A stretch of 64,000 nucleotides of DNA, taken from contig NZ_CAKLPX010000001.1 in assembly GCF_923077115.1 (NCBI RefSeq), positions 1,302,001-1,366,000 of the forward strand, read 5' to 3'. Below the pieces are notes generated by a model. The model saw only the letters and a list, made by a program, of their open reading frames with translations. It searched no databases and was not told the origin of the DNA. The position numbers and the translations under genes were made by a program. This DNA is from Sinobacterium norvegicum. Lineage in GTDB: Bacteria; Pseudomonadota; Gammaproteobacteria; Pseudomonadales; Sinobacteriaceae. Positions 35,452 to 44,406 of the stretch are shown here, piece after piece (the first letter of the stretch is position 1; each line of letters starts with the position of its first letter).

Positions 35452-36672
35452 ATGACAACGACCGAATTAGACGTCGAACAGATCGATATTTATAACCCTG
35501 ATAACTATATTGATGGCGTACCACACGCGCAGTTTCAAACCCTGCGCCAGCAATCGCCAGTACACTGGCATGACCACCCCGATGGCGGCGGTTTTTGGGT
35601 GGTCAGTCGCCACGCCGATGTGATGGCGGTGTCGCGTGATCACCAGACTTTCTCGGCGCAGGAGGGCTTTGTCCTCATTGATGACTTGCCCGAGGAGGTT
35701 CTGCCCATGGTACAGGGGCAGTTGCTGGGGATGGACCCGCCAAATCATGGGCCGATTCGTCGCGCCGTGATATCCCGCTTCACCTCAAAAATGCTGGCCG
35801 AACTCGAGCCCAAGGTACGAGAGATTACCCGCGGTATTTTACAGGCAGCGCATAACAAGAAAGACTGTAACTTCGTCTACGACGTCGCTGGCGAACTGCC
35901 TACCGCCGTCATCGGCTCGATGCTGGATGTGCCAGAGAACATGTGGCATCAGATGCGCGAGTGGTCTGATATGCAAACCTCGGCCAGCGACCCCGATATC
36001 GGTGGCACACCGGAGCAGGTCACCCAGGCCTCGATCGAGATGGGCACCTACGGCTTTGAACTGGCCTGCCAGCGTAAGGATCAACCCGGTGAAGATTTGA
36101 TCTCACTGTTGATCAACGTCGAAGTCGACGGCCGCAAAATCGACGAGGCCGAATTTGCCGGCCTCTTTGTACAACTGGCAGTAGCCGGCAACGAGACCAC
36201 TCGGGCGCTGATCAGCACTGGCATGTACCAGCTGATCAAACACCCTGAGCTGTATCAACAACTGGAAGCCGACCCATCGAAGCTGAAGCCGGCCATCGAG
36301 GAGATGCTGCGCTGGAGTTGCCCGCTGCATCACTTTCGTCGCACTGCCACCACCAACTGCGAGATCGGCGGCCAGCAAATCGCCAAGGGCGACAAGGTGG
36401 TCATGTTGTATAGCTCGGCTAATTTTGATGAGCAGGTATTCGATCGGCCCGAGCAATTCGATATCGGCCGCGACAGCAACCCGCACATGGCTTTCGGCCA
36501 CGGTATCCACCTCTGTCTCGGTGCCAACCTGGCGCGGATGGAAACGCGAATTTTCTTCGAGGAGTTCTTCACCCACTTCAAGGGTATCGAACTCACCGGC
36601 GAGGCCAAGCGTATTCGCTCCAACCTGGTCAACGGCTTCAAAGAGATGCCGGTAAGATTGATTCCTCGCTAA
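35452..36672 (+). CDS. cytochrome P450 (bacterial class I, CYP125/142-like)
   Basis: 406 residues, soluble. I-helix AGNETTR (oxygen activation), K-helix E-x-x-R in EEMLRW, and heme loop FGHGIHLCLG with proximal Cys355. The overall pattern (MDPPNHGPIRR, LINVEVDGRKIDEAEF) is closest to bacterial P450s hydroxylating steroids, terpenes or branched lipids. No ferredoxin or reductase gene is adjacent. Ten nucleotides downstream of the cupin gene; strong terminator after it. Confidence 0.93.
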   Translation: MTTTELDVEQIDIYNPDNYIDGVPHAQFQTLRQQSPVHWHDHPDGGGFWVVSRHADVMAVSRDHQTFSAQEGFVLIDDLPEEVLPMVQGQLLGMDPPNHGPIRRAVISRFTSKMLAELEPKVREITRGILQAAHNKKDCNFVYDVAGELPTAVIGSMLDVPENMWHQMREWSDMQTSASDPDIGGTPEQVTQASIEMGTYGFELACQRKDQPGEDLISLLINVEVDGRKIDEAEFAGLFVQLAVAGNETTRALISTGMYQLIKHPELYQQLEADPSKLKPAIEEMLRWSCPLHHFRRTATTNCEIGGQQIAKGDKVVMLYSSANFDEQVFDRPEQFDIGRDSNPHMAFGHGIHLCLGANLARMETRIFFEEFFTHFKGIELTGEAKRIRSNLVNGFKEMPVRLIPR

Positions 36673-36694
36673 CTCATTCAGCATGACCAAAACC

Positions 36695-36727
36695 AAAAAA
36701 GCCCGCGCTGAGCACGGGCTTTTTTTT
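36695..36727 (+). terminator. intrinsic terminator, cupin-P450 operon
   Basis: AAAAAAGCCCG-CGCTGAGCA-CGGGCTTTTTTTT; bidirectional, also ends the convergent thiolase-like gene. Confidence 0.9.
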
Positions 36728-36735
36728 CGCCGAAA

Positions 36736-38208
36736 TTAAATATCTAAGATAAAAACACCGCTGTCTATCGACACCGTTAAGCCAACTAAGTCATGGTGTA
36801 AAGCGTATTCCATCAGTGTCGCATCCTGACTATGCGCCAGGCAACGCTGGTGCTTAGCGTTCTCGGCTATGACCAGCAAACGCTCCGCCCCCTGTTTGTT
36901 GTACAACACGGTAAAGGCCTGAACAACCGCCTCACCGCTGTAACCATTGGCCATCTCTTTCAACGGTGAATCGGCCACCACATCCGCGGTGACATCGGCC
37001 ATCACAAAGGCCCGCGGTGTCTTACTGAAGACGCTAAAGGCCTGTTTGGTATTCAAGCCGGATACATTGCTGACCATGCCGAAATTTTTATTCTGCTGTT
37101 GCATTACCTCTAACATTCTCACCGTTGACTGCAGCACAAAGTTATTCAGCGGCCCACCGGCAAACGGCATCCCACCGGTGACAGTAAGATCGCGGCGATG
37201 CAGCATATTAAGCTCTTCGGCAAAACTTAATACCGCAATGGGGAAACAACTGTACAGTTCGACTAAATCGACCTCGTCGACACTGATATTAGCCAAGGCC
37301 AGTGCCTTGTTACCTGCATGAAAGGCGCCGTAGCAACGGGATAAATCTGCCCGCTGACTGACCGCCTGCATCAGATTACTCTCGGTGGAACAGGCCGGGT
37401 AAATCCAATGTTCTTCGGCAATGCCCAAGGCCCGCGCTTTTTTAATCGAGCAGAAAATCAACGCCGATGCCTGATCGACATTCCAGCTGCTGTTATGCAG
37501 TTTGGTATAGGGGAATGCCAGCATTGGGTTCTTCGCCGACGGATTACGAATAAACTCCGCCTCGACGATGTTTTGGCTCCACGCCTGTGCGTTACCCTGA
37601 GCTGTTTCACTCATCTGCTGGTAAAGCTGCGCCACATTATCGCGGTGCTGATCGACATCGACACCCTGACGATGACGCCAGGCAGAATCTAATAGCGCAT
37701 AGTAGCCGACCGGCATGCCCAGACCAGCATTTGATTCAGCCTCCAGCCACAACTCCTGATCCGGCTCGATGACCGTGTCGGCGACCTCTAACGACTCACT
37801 ATCGCCTATCTCAACACCCTGAATCGTCGCCTGCAGATTGCGGTACTTGGCCTCACCGCCGGCAACAATGGCGATGTCGATTTCACCATTTTGAATGCGC
37901 TGACTGGCGCGATTAAACAGGCCCTGCTGCAACACGCCAATCTTGGCAAAAACAGTACTGGCCCGGCTGCTGCCAATCGCCTCTTTAATCAGCCCGGCTG
38001 GGTTTTGATACGCCCACAGGCCCTGGGGCACAGAGATTTCATCACACTCCGTAAGCAACGCGGGGCAATCAAGCTTGGCCGCCGCCGCACGACAGCAATC
38101 CGCCATCAGCTGACTGGCATTCTTGGCCAGCCTGGGGTCGTCGATTTTTTGCTTAATCGCCGCGGCACTGACGATAATAGGGTTGTTGTCAGCAATAGAA
38201 TTGGCCAT
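36736..38208 (-). CDS. thiolase-fold (SCP2-thiolase-like) protein without nucleophilic Cys
   Basis: 490 residues, resembling uncharacterised acetyl-CoA acetyltransferase-like proteins of actinobacteria and marine proteobacteria. Thiolase-fold segments are recognisable (QRIQNGEIDIAIVAGGEAK; VDLVELYSCFPIAV; GGMPFAGGPLNNF), and a C-terminal extension looks like an OB-type domain. At the position of the reactive Cys the sequence is GLFNRAS, with no Cys, so Claisen thiolysis is unlikely; degenerate relatives such as Ltp2 are retro-aldolases. Function unproven. Confidence 0.75.
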   Translation of the reverse strand: MANSIADNNPIIVSAAAIKQKIDDPRLAKNASQLMADCCRAAAAKLDCPALLTECDEISVPQGLWAYQNPAGLIKEAIGSSRASTVFAKIGVLQQGLFNRASQRIQNGEIDIAIVAGGEAKYRNLQATIQGVEIGDSESLEVADTVIEPDQELWLEAESNAGLGMPVGYYALLDSAWRHRQGVDVDQHRDNVAQLYQQMSETAQGNAQAWSQNIVEAEFIRNPSAKNPMLAFPYTKLHNSSWNVDQASALIFCSIKKARALGIAEEHWIYPACSTESNLMQAVSQRADLSRCYGAFHAGNKALALANISVDEVDLVELYSCFPIAVLSFAEELNMLHRRDLTVTGGMPFAGGPLNNFVLQSTVRMLEVMQQQNKNFGMVSNVSGLNTKQAFSVFSKTPRAFVMADVTADVVADSPLKEMANGYSGEAVVQAFTVLYNKQGAERLLVIAENAKHQRCLAHSQDATLMEYALHHDLVGLTVSIDSGVFILDI

Positions 38209-38343
38209 AGTGTTCTCTTATTATGGGTTATATAGCGATTATAACGCGACTGACAACCCGAGTCTTATCGCCGGCTGTTGATATTGATGACTAAAATGTT
38301 AATCAAATATCTCATTTCTAACACACCGACTGGAGACATCTTG

Positions 38344-38362
38344 GGTTGTAGCGCTAACAACC
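38344..38362. promoter_or_regulatory. palindrome upstream of MscS-like gene
   Basis: GGTTGT-AGCGCT-A-ACAACC, a near-perfect dyad about 80 bp upstream of the MscS-like ATG and 135 bp from the divergent thiolase-like gene. Candidate operator; no T-run. Confidence 0.35.
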
Positions 38363-38442
38363 TAATTCGATGCTGCTTTGCCATAGCCAATACAGTAGAG
38401 TTGCGGTAATTTGTTAACCACACAACAGGAGATAACCGGCTA

Positions 38443-38970
38443 ATGAAAATACTATTGTTTATTGGTCTCATTGTGGCCTTTATTGCCACGGTAAAAATGA
38501 GTGATTCTGCCATCGAAAAATATGGCAAAAACAAGGGGGTCAGCCTCTACCGCATCAAATATATCACCAAGACAATCAATATTTGTCTGATCCTCTTTTT
38601 CCTCCTGATTGGCGGCAATATTTCTGGTTTGGAATATTCACAGGTGTCGATATTCCTGTCATCCGTATTTGCCGTCATCGGTGTGGCACTGTTTGCCCAG
38701 TGGTCTATTTTGAGCAATATAACGGCGAGTTTGATTATTTTCTTCGGCTTTCCCTATCGGGTCGGCGACAACATCAAGGTTATCGACAAGGACGATGACA
38801 TCTCTGGCGTGATCGAGGAAATCACTCTGTTCCATGTGTTGATCAAACGCGGCAACGAACTAATCACCTACCCCAATACCGTGATTTTACAAAAAGGTGT
38901 GATCAAAAACCCGGCAATAGTCGCAGCAACAGACACCAAGACAGTGGCCGCAGACGATACTCCCCAGTGA
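38443..38970 (+). CDS. small mechanosensitive channel (MscS) family protein
   Basis: 175 residues with three hydrophobic helices (about 3-18, 47-60, 71-106), the last being the pore-type helix followed by the MscS beta domain FFGFPYRVGDNIKVIDKDDDISGVIEEITLFHV and YPNTVILQ. It lacks the large C-terminal vestibule domain of E. coli MscS (286 residues). Releases solutes under hypo-osmotic stress if functional. AGGAG upstream of the ATG; no terminator clearly seen. Confidence 0.85.
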   Translation: MKILLFIGLIVAFIATVKMSDSAIEKYGKNKGVSLYRIKYITKTINICLILFFLLIGGNISGLEYSQVSIFLSSVFAVIGVALFAQWSILSNITASLIIFFGFPYRVGDNIKVIDKDDDISGVIEEITLFHVLIKRGNELITYPNTVILQKGVIKNPAIVAATDTKTVAADDTPQ

Positions 38971-39010
38971 GCGAATTGCTAAACTGGGGAGCGTTAAATC
39001 ACATCGTGAT

Positions 39011-40495
39011 TTAGAGGAAGATTTTCGGTGAGTACAGGCCATGAAAGCCCTGTGGTAGATGATGACTTAATTTTATCACCGCGATTTCGTCGCCAAAGTT
39101 TTCACTATCCAGCAATACAATTTCGGTTTTATTGGTGTTGCCGTTATAGACGTAAACCATAACGTAAAATTCGTCTTCTGATTTTGCATCCGGTTTGGCC
39201 ACCATTAAGGGCTCACCGTTAAACCGGTAATCTCCAAAGTCGTGAATGTCTACCTTGCCGGTTAATCGGTCGATTTTTTGCACCGCTGAGAAATACGTAC
39301 CCGAACTGGTATCGGGGTAGGCGGCGGATATCGCATAGCGATTTTCTGCCGTGCCTAAACGCCAGTCCCACTGCGGGAACTCCCCCTCGATGGCATCGTC
39401 AATTCTCTCCTTGGTGACCGATGCTTTACGCAGGTTAATGACGAAACGCGTATATAAACCGGCACCTTCCTGCGCCTTGACCTCGGGGTCAAAAATATTA
39501 AAAGGCGCCTTGGGCACGGTAGGCGTCGGATACGCGCCGGGCTTGGTTTCCATCATATCGAAGTGAATTTCACCATTTTTCTCATAGGCGTTACCAAAGT
39601 GCAATGCGGCAATCGGATCAATTTCTATTTTATCGACGAGTTGCAGGGTATGAATATTGATAATAATAATTTTGCTGGTTTTATTAGTATCAAACATCAT
39701 GGCATCGGACATGGATCCATTCTTCAAGATAAGACCCAACATATTGTCAGGCATGGCGACAGAAGACTGGATAAAAATGGCGTAGTTTTCCGTCAGGGCA
39801 AAATCATGTAACAAGGGCATAAAGTCGAGGGCGAATTTCGCTCTCGCCACGAGTTGACCACCAGGGGATATCTTATAAAAATCAAAGCCGGGTTTAAGCC
39901 CTTTCAGGCTTGCTTCAAAAGACATACCGAAATTATAAAAACAGCCTGTTTTTGGGTTTATCTTACCGTGGGCGCTGAACATGTTTTGCTTGCCCAGCGC
40001 ATTATCATAGGTGAACTCACCCTCTTCGGTATCGAGTGTTGAAGGGTCTAACGCATAGGGGCGAGCGCCCTCATTCATCGCCAGAAACTTGCCACCGTGT
40101 AATATCAGAGACGTATTGGCCGGGTTTGCCGGTGGCGAAAAACGTTTAAAGAAATTGCCTTCAGGTGCACCGCCAAAGCCACGGTAGATATACTTGTTGG
40201 CCGCCGTCTCATCGATAAATTTGGTGGTGCGAACAAACTTATTGGCAAAATGTGCCTTACCGTCGATAAACGTTGTTCTTGCCACCATGCCATCACAGTC
40301 GAACCAATTACGCACGCCGGCGCCATTGAGTGTTAGACGCCCTGGGCCATTACGAAAAAACGTACCGGTAAAATCAGCCGGTATTGTACCTTCGATATCC
40401 TCAACCCAATATTCATACTCAGTTTCTTGGTTCTCGAAGTTACCTTTCTTTGTCGGTAATTGAGTATTTTGATCGATAGATTCAGGAGCATTCAT
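39011..40495 (-). CDS. carotenoid-cleavage-type oxygenase (RPE65 family), first copy
   Basis: 494 residues, seven-bladed propeller with one Fe(II) held by four histidines: FSAHGKI, LLHDFAL, ALHFGNAYE and GFHGLY. The family splits C=C bonds of carotenoids, apocarotenoids or stilbenes. The substrate cannot be read from sequence. No signal peptide is present. A perfect 18-bp inverted repeat lies about 105-148 bp upstream of the start. A second divergent family member is encoded at 47790. Confidence 0.9.
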   Translation of the reverse strand: MNAPESIDQNTQLPTKKGNFENQETEYEYWVEDIEGTIPADFTGTFFRNGPGRLTLNGAGVRNWFDCDGMVARTTFIDGKAHFANKFVRTTKFIDETAANKYIYRGFGGAPEGNFFKRFSPPANPANTSLILHGGKFLAMNEGARPYALDPSTLDTEEGEFTYDNALGKQNMFSAHGKINPKTGCFYNFGMSFEASLKGLKPGFDFYKISPGGQLVARAKFALDFMPLLHDFALTENYAIFIQSSVAMPDNMLGLILKNGSMSDAMMFDTNKTSKIIIINIHTLQLVDKIEIDPIAALHFGNAYEKNGEIHFDMMETKPGAYPTPTVPKAPFNIFDPEVKAQEGAGLYTRFVINLRKASVTKERIDDAIEGEFPQWDWRLGTAENRYAISAAYPDTSSGTYFSAVQKIDRLTGKVDIHDFGDYRFNGEPLMVAKPDAKSEDEFYVMVYVYNGNTNKTEIVLLDSENFGDEIAVIKLSHHLPQGFHGLYSPKIFL

Positions 40496-40599
40496 GGGGT
40501 AACCCTATAGCGATGATGGTTAAATAGGCTGCCAGCTTTTTATTATGCAGAATGTGCAGCGCTACCAAGTGCGGAATATATCAACTTTTATACCATGTA

Positions 40600-40643
40600 T
40601 TGCACACATAAAAAACAGTAGGGAATGTTTTTTATGTGTGCAA
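40600..40643. repeat. perfect 18-bp inverted repeat with 8-nt loop
   Basis: TTGCACACATAAAAAACA ... TGTTTTTTATGTGTGCAA around GTAGGGAA. It sits between the DUF4442 stop and the first carotenoid-oxygenase start (both minus strand). It may be a Rho-independent-type 3' hairpin with internal A/T blocks, a MITE-like palindrome or an operator. Confidence 0.75.
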
Positions 40644-40765
40644 ATTGGTTTCACCGATATCTATCGGCCTCATACATTTCTAAGCTGCTGCTTTTCATCA
40701 ACAAGATAGAGTCAGCCCGTACTATATCGCGGTTATATTACCGAATGTAGAGGTTATTATTCATA

Positions 40766-41254
40766 TTACTGGACAGCGTTTTTCATCGGTTTCTTACGAA
40801 TATAAAGCGTCTTGTACGCCTTGGCCACCAGGGTGCCATCCTCGGCCAATACCTCAACCTCAAACTCCGGCAGATACTTCTCGTTGCTCTGAGTATGCTC
40901 ACGGATGTCCTGTAACTGCGCCTCAGTGACTTCAAAGTGCGCGGTTACGGTGCCGCGACCAGGGCTGATAAACTTAATCGTCGCCGCCTTATCCCAAACT
41001 ATATACTCGCTGCCTAATTGGTTCATCACCAACAGCATGTGGAAGGGGTCGACCATCGAATAGAGGCTGCCACCAAAATGAACACCGACATAGTTCTTGT
41101 TATACCAGCGCAGCGGCATCTGCACGGTGGCACTGGAAAAATCATCGGCCAGGTGACGAATCTTCACCCCGGCGCCACGATAGGGTCCATACCAGTTCAT
41201 CATATGGCGAAGAAAACGCGGCTGATTTAACCAGCCAATAATTTTATTTTTCAT
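40766..41254 (-). CDS. DUF4442 hot-dog-fold (thioesterase-like) protein
   Basis: 162 residues. The pattern RWYNKNYVGVHFGGSLYSMVDP matches DUF4442 (YiiD-C-like) hot-dog proteins, with the N-x-x-G-x-x-F-G-G loop corresponding to the thioesterase active-site turn. Probably acts on acyl-CoA or acyl-ACP; untested. Single gene, 233 bp downstream of the DUF1254 gene on the same strand. Confidence 0.8.
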   Translation of the reverse strand: MKNKIIGWLNQPRFLRHMMNWYGPYRGAGVKIRHLADDFSSATVQMPLRWYNKNYVGVHFGGSLYSMVDPFHMLLVMNQLGSEYIVWDKAATIKFISPGRGTVTAHFEVTEAQLQDIREHTQSNEKYLPEFEVEVLAEDGTLVAKAYKTLYIRKKPMKNAVQ

Positions 41255-41424
41255 AACTCTACATCCAAAAATAGCTGGCAGACATCGCAGCCGTCACACC
41301 GGGTAAACGCCAGTATAAAGCATCGATGTAATACATGACAACATGGGCGTTTATCGACGACAGTGGATAACAATCGCATCGCCACAGCCGGTACTGTCGA
41401 GCATTGACACTAAAATTTGCCGAT

Positions 41425-41462
41425 AAAAAAAGGCTCAATAGCATAGCCATTGAACCTTTTTT
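41425..41462 (-). terminator. intrinsic terminator of DUF1254 gene
   Basis: Minus-strand AAAAGG-T-TCAAT ... ATTGA-G-CCTTTTTTT, stem with one mismatch and a 7-T run. Confidence 0.75.
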
Positions 41463-41487
41463 GTTTGCTGAGCCAAGCCACTGCAAG

Positions 41488-42552
41488 TTACTTCACGACT
41501 TGTACCGTTGGTAGAATACGGAAGCCGTCGACTCGGACCAGATCACTCGGCTGATAATGACGAATGCCTAAGTTAAAGACACCCGAATCATTCTCTGTGA
41601 CAATATTATTCGGTGCTTTTTCACCGCAACCAAAGCTAACCGTATAACTGCCATCGGCATTTTTCACCGCGGTATTTGAGCTAACATTAGCGGCATCGTT
41701 AAACATGAAGCCGGATTTGTTGTAAACAGTAATCGACCAAAACGCCTTGTTTTTAGGGTCTTTAAATGACGCTTGATGACAGCTGTTCGCTGGATAGTTG
41801 CCGGAGACCTCGTATATATTATCGACCATCTGCGCCCCACCCCAACCAATCGCCGCTCCAACTTGATACTTCTCCTCACTGAAAAACTGTGCAGAGTCAT
41901 CGTCCGGCGCGGTAAACATGCCATTGAGAGCATTCACACCGTCACGCTTAAAAATAGCCGGCATCTGCGCCTTCAAATCAGCCTCCACTGTTTTAAAAGA
42001 CTGCTGATTAACCGGCTCTGCCTGAAACAGCTGGTCACTGTTAGCGCTGATCGACATCTGATCTTGCAACTTCGCCGCCTCAGCCTCGGTAAAAGTGGCA
42101 TCGAGGCGAATAACTAAATAGACATGCTTACCGCTATGACTGGTTAGCTCAAACGTGCCGGCGCCATAGGACATTGGCTGGATGCGGTGATCTTCAGTCA
42201 CCGGCTGCACAGAGATATATTTACCGGTTGGCACCTCTGGCATTGTCACCGTAGCGCCTTTAGATACATCAACCACAGCAAACGAGTAATAGGTATCGCG
42301 ATTCATTCGTACGACCGGCTGCTGGTCTGTTGGTGTCAATTGCCGCTTGTGAAGAAAGTGATTAACACCGACGGCATCTTGGTTTTTCAACATTTGATGC
42401 GAGGTCTCAACGGTCGGGTAAGTCGCCGCGGTAACCGCTTGCCCATCCGCTATAAAAAAGTTTCCTAAGGTGCTCACCGGCTCCGCCAATAAACCACCGC
42501 TGGCGATTGCGGTAATAGTGCCTAATAAAACTTTTGCGCTGTTCGATAGCAT
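41488..42552 (-). CDS. exported DUF1254/DUF1214 family protein
   Basis: 354 residues with a signal peptide (LLGTITAIASGGLLAEP). N-terminal DUF1254-type part (VVRMNRDTYYSFAVVDVSKGATVTMP) and C-terminal DUF1214-type part (FWSITVYNKSGFMFND) are both present. Periplasmic proteins of this type are widespread, mostly uncharacterised. Strong AAGGAG ribosome site. Role in the surrounding catabolism is only suggested by position. Confidence 0.85.
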   Translation of the reverse strand: MLSNSAKVLLGTITAIASGGLLAEPVSTLGNFFIADGQAVTAATYPTVETSHQMLKNQDAVGVNHFLHKRQLTPTDQQPVVRMNRDTYYSFAVVDVSKGATVTMPEVPTGKYISVQPVTEDHRIQPMSYGAGTFELTSHSGKHVYLVIRLDATFTEAEAAKLQDQMSISANSDQLFQAEPVNQQSFKTVEADLKAQMPAIFKRDGVNALNGMFTAPDDDSAQFFSEEKYQVGAAIGWGGAQMVDNIYEVSGNYPANSCHQASFKDPKNKAFWSITVYNKSGFMFNDAANVSSNTAVKNADGSYTVSFGCGEKAPNNIVTENDSGVFNLGIRHYQPSDLVRVDGFRILPTVQVVK

Positions 42553-42706
42553 TATGCTTCTCCTTGATTCAACTCGGTAATCACTTCATTGCAGCCAGTA
42601 TACGGCTTAATCGTATGCGTACCAGTGATTTAAAACTATAAAGCTTATCCACTTGGCGCATAGGTAAACCCCCTTTTATTATCCGTTAGCCATATATTTG
42701 AGCCAC

Positions 42707-42737
42707 AAAAAAAGCGAGGCTGAATAATCAACCTCGC
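42707..42737 (-). terminator. intrinsic terminator of rsgA
   Basis: On the minus strand GCGAGG-TTGATTATTCAG-CCTCGC-TTTTTTT, 21 nt beyond the rsgA stop. Confidence 0.87.
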
Positions 42738-42758
42738 CCTAATGCCACCGCCTGGACA

Positions 42759-43799
42759 TTATCTGCCCTTATGGTGACGATTTTGACTCTGTACCGAACG
42801 ATGGTATTTCGCCGTCGCCTTATCACCGGCGCGACGTTCGGCCAGGCTGGCTCCGTTAAGCGCCTGCTCGCGCATCAACTTTTGATAATGGTGTAACCGA
42901 CGCGGTGCCAAATCACCGCTTGTTATCGCCTGCTGTACGGCGCAACCGGGCTCTTGCTCGTGGCTGCAATCGACAAAGCGACAGCGCTGCGCAAGCTCAC
43001 TGACATCGCCGAAGGTGGCGTCGACACCGTCGCCGCAATCCGCCAGTTGTAGCTCGCGCATACCCGGTGTATCGATTAACAAACCGCCGCCGAGCAGGTA
43101 TTGCAGGGCGCGGTGGGTGGTGGTGTGTCGACCCTTGCTATCATCCTCACGAATCGCGCCGGTCTCCATGTTGTGATGGCCAGACAGGGTGTTGATCAGC
43201 GTCGACTTACCGACGCCGGACGAGCCCAAAAAGGCCACGGTCTGCCCCTGTTTACACCAGTGTGATAACACCGCAACACTGTCGGCATCGAGGCTGTTGA
43301 CCGTCTCTACCATCAGGCCGGGGTCCAGTTGTCGCAACTGCCGCTGGAACTGCTCGGGCTCATCGCAGGTATCGGCCTTGGTCAGCACCACCACCGGTGA
43401 GACCTCGGCGGCATTGACCAGCGACAGGTAACGCTCGATGCGACTGAGATTAAAGTCTTGGTTCAGCGAGCTGACGATAAAGACGGTATCGATATTCGCC
43501 GCAATCAACTGTCGCTCGACCTTGCTACCGGCCGCCTTGCGACTAAACAGACTGAGTCGGTCTAGGCAGCGAATAAGGCGCTGTTGCTGATCGAGTAACA
43601 ACCAGTCACCGACAGCCATCGCCGGCAGCGACTCATGGGCGGTTAAATCGACCCGCCCCTGCTCGGTCCACAAGCGATAGCCGGAACGGTGGTGTTCAGT
43701 GACACGGGCAATATGAGTAGATTGCAACTCTGCGAAGCTGATTTGCTGTTGATAAAACGGGCGCCAGCCCATCTCAGATAAAGATTTTGATTGGTACAT
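42759..43799 (-). CDS. rsgA: ribosome small-subunit-dependent GTPase A (YjeQ/RsgA family)
   Basis: About 346 residues. Circularly permuted GTPase: G4 TKAD precedes G1 GSSGVGKST and G3 DTPGMRE. OB-fold N-terminus and C-terminal Cys/His zinc finger (CRFVDCSHEQEPGC) complete the family. Releases late 30S-assembly factors such as RbfA. It lies outside the usual orn/psd context, so a second RsgA-like paralogue may exist elsewhere. ATG 43799 fits the family start; GTG 43820 is the alternative. Ribosome site weak (GGGG ten nucleotides upstream). Confidence 0.88.
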   Translation of the reverse strand: MYQSKSLSEMGWRPFYQQQISFAELQSTHIARVTEHHRSGYRLWTEQGRVDLTAHESLPAMAVGDWLLLDQQQRLIRCLDRLSLFSRKAAGSKVERQLIAANIDTVFIVSSLNQDFNLSRIERYLSLVNAAEVSPVVVLTKADTCDEPEQFQRQLRQLDPGLMVETVNSLDADSVAVLSHWCKQGQTVAFLGSSGVGKSTLINTLSGHHNMETGAIREDDSKGRHTTTHRALQYLLGGGLLIDTPGMRELQLADCGDGVDATFGDVSELAQRCRFVDCSHEQEPGCAVQQAITSGDLAPRRLHHYQKLMREQALNGASLAERRAGDKATAKYHRSVQSQNRHHKGR

Positions 43800-43883
43800 T
43801 GTAAAAAACCCCAGGCACACAAAAACGCCAAAAATTTAAATAGTCTATTTAAAAATATGCAGGGGGGCTGTTATCGGCCCCGG

Positions 43884-43933
43884 AAAAAACCGGGCGAGAA
43901 ACTAAGTCGAACCTAGTTGGCTATCGTCGCCCG
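43884..43933 (-). terminator. terminator hairpin of the oxidoreductase/monooxygenase unit
   Basis: Minus strand CGGGCGA ... TCGCCCG (stem 43891-43897/43927-43933, inner AACTA/TAGTT pairing) followed by G and T6. It lies 134 nt after the antibiotic-biosynthesis-monooxygenase stop and upstream of rsgA. A second stem GTGGTGAT/ATCACCAC at 43976-44005 precedes it, and GGGGC/GCCCC (43864-43881) lies in the rsgA leader. Confidence 0.65.
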
Positions 43934-44066
43934 AAGAGTCTTTATTACAATCATCAACATTCTCCGTTAGAAAGTGTGGTGATAATTTTACACCGTCATC
44001 ACCACAGTGCTATGGGGGAAAACCGAGGGGAGAGTATAATCAGGCGCTAATAGTCCCTCACCATCA

Positions 44067-44357
44067 TCAGCCGATGTTGGTCATTTCGTTGAGCGTGAAA
44101 ACATCGACCATACCCTCTGTGGCCTGCATATAATCGGCCAGATGCTGGTTGGCCATATGGGTCTGCCACAGCGGCCGTGACGCCCAGTTTTCATAAAACA
44201 CAAAATGCCGAGGGTCGTCATTATCCTGGTGCAAATCATAATTAACACAGCCCGGCTCTGCGCGGGTGATCGCGATTAATTTAATCAGCTCTGCTTTGAC
44301 CTGCTCAACATGTTCGGCCTTGGCGGTAATGTTGGCAACAATGGTTAAATGACTCAT
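44067..44357 (-). CDS. antibiotic-biosynthesis-monooxygenase (ABM) domain protein, quinol monooxygenase-like
   Basis: 96 residues from ATG 44357, which has GAGG eight nucleotides upstream. Pattern: KAELIKLIAITRAEPGCVNYDLHQ and FYENWASRPLWQTHMANQHL, as in YgiN-like quinol monooxygenases. Cofactor-free ferredoxin-like barrel enzymes act on quinols or polyketides, and some only bind them. Cotranscribed 49 nt after the zinc-less MDR oxidoreductase gene, so the two may handle a quinone redox pair. Confidence 0.85.
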   Translation of the reverse strand: MSHLTIVANITAKAEHVEQVKAELIKLIAITRAEPGCVNYDLHQDNDDPRHFVFYENWASRPLWQTHMANQHLADYMQATEGMVDVFTLNEMTNIG

Positions 44358-44406
44358 GGGTTTATCCTCTATTTTCAACGATGACGTCGCTTATTAAGTG
44401 CTGGGT

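Noticed and set aside
43864-44005. Candidate riboswitch or structured sRNA upstream of rsgA
   Set aside because: The main stem is followed by G-T6 on the minus strand and lies after the ABM gene stop, so it is better explained as the terminator of the preceding operon.
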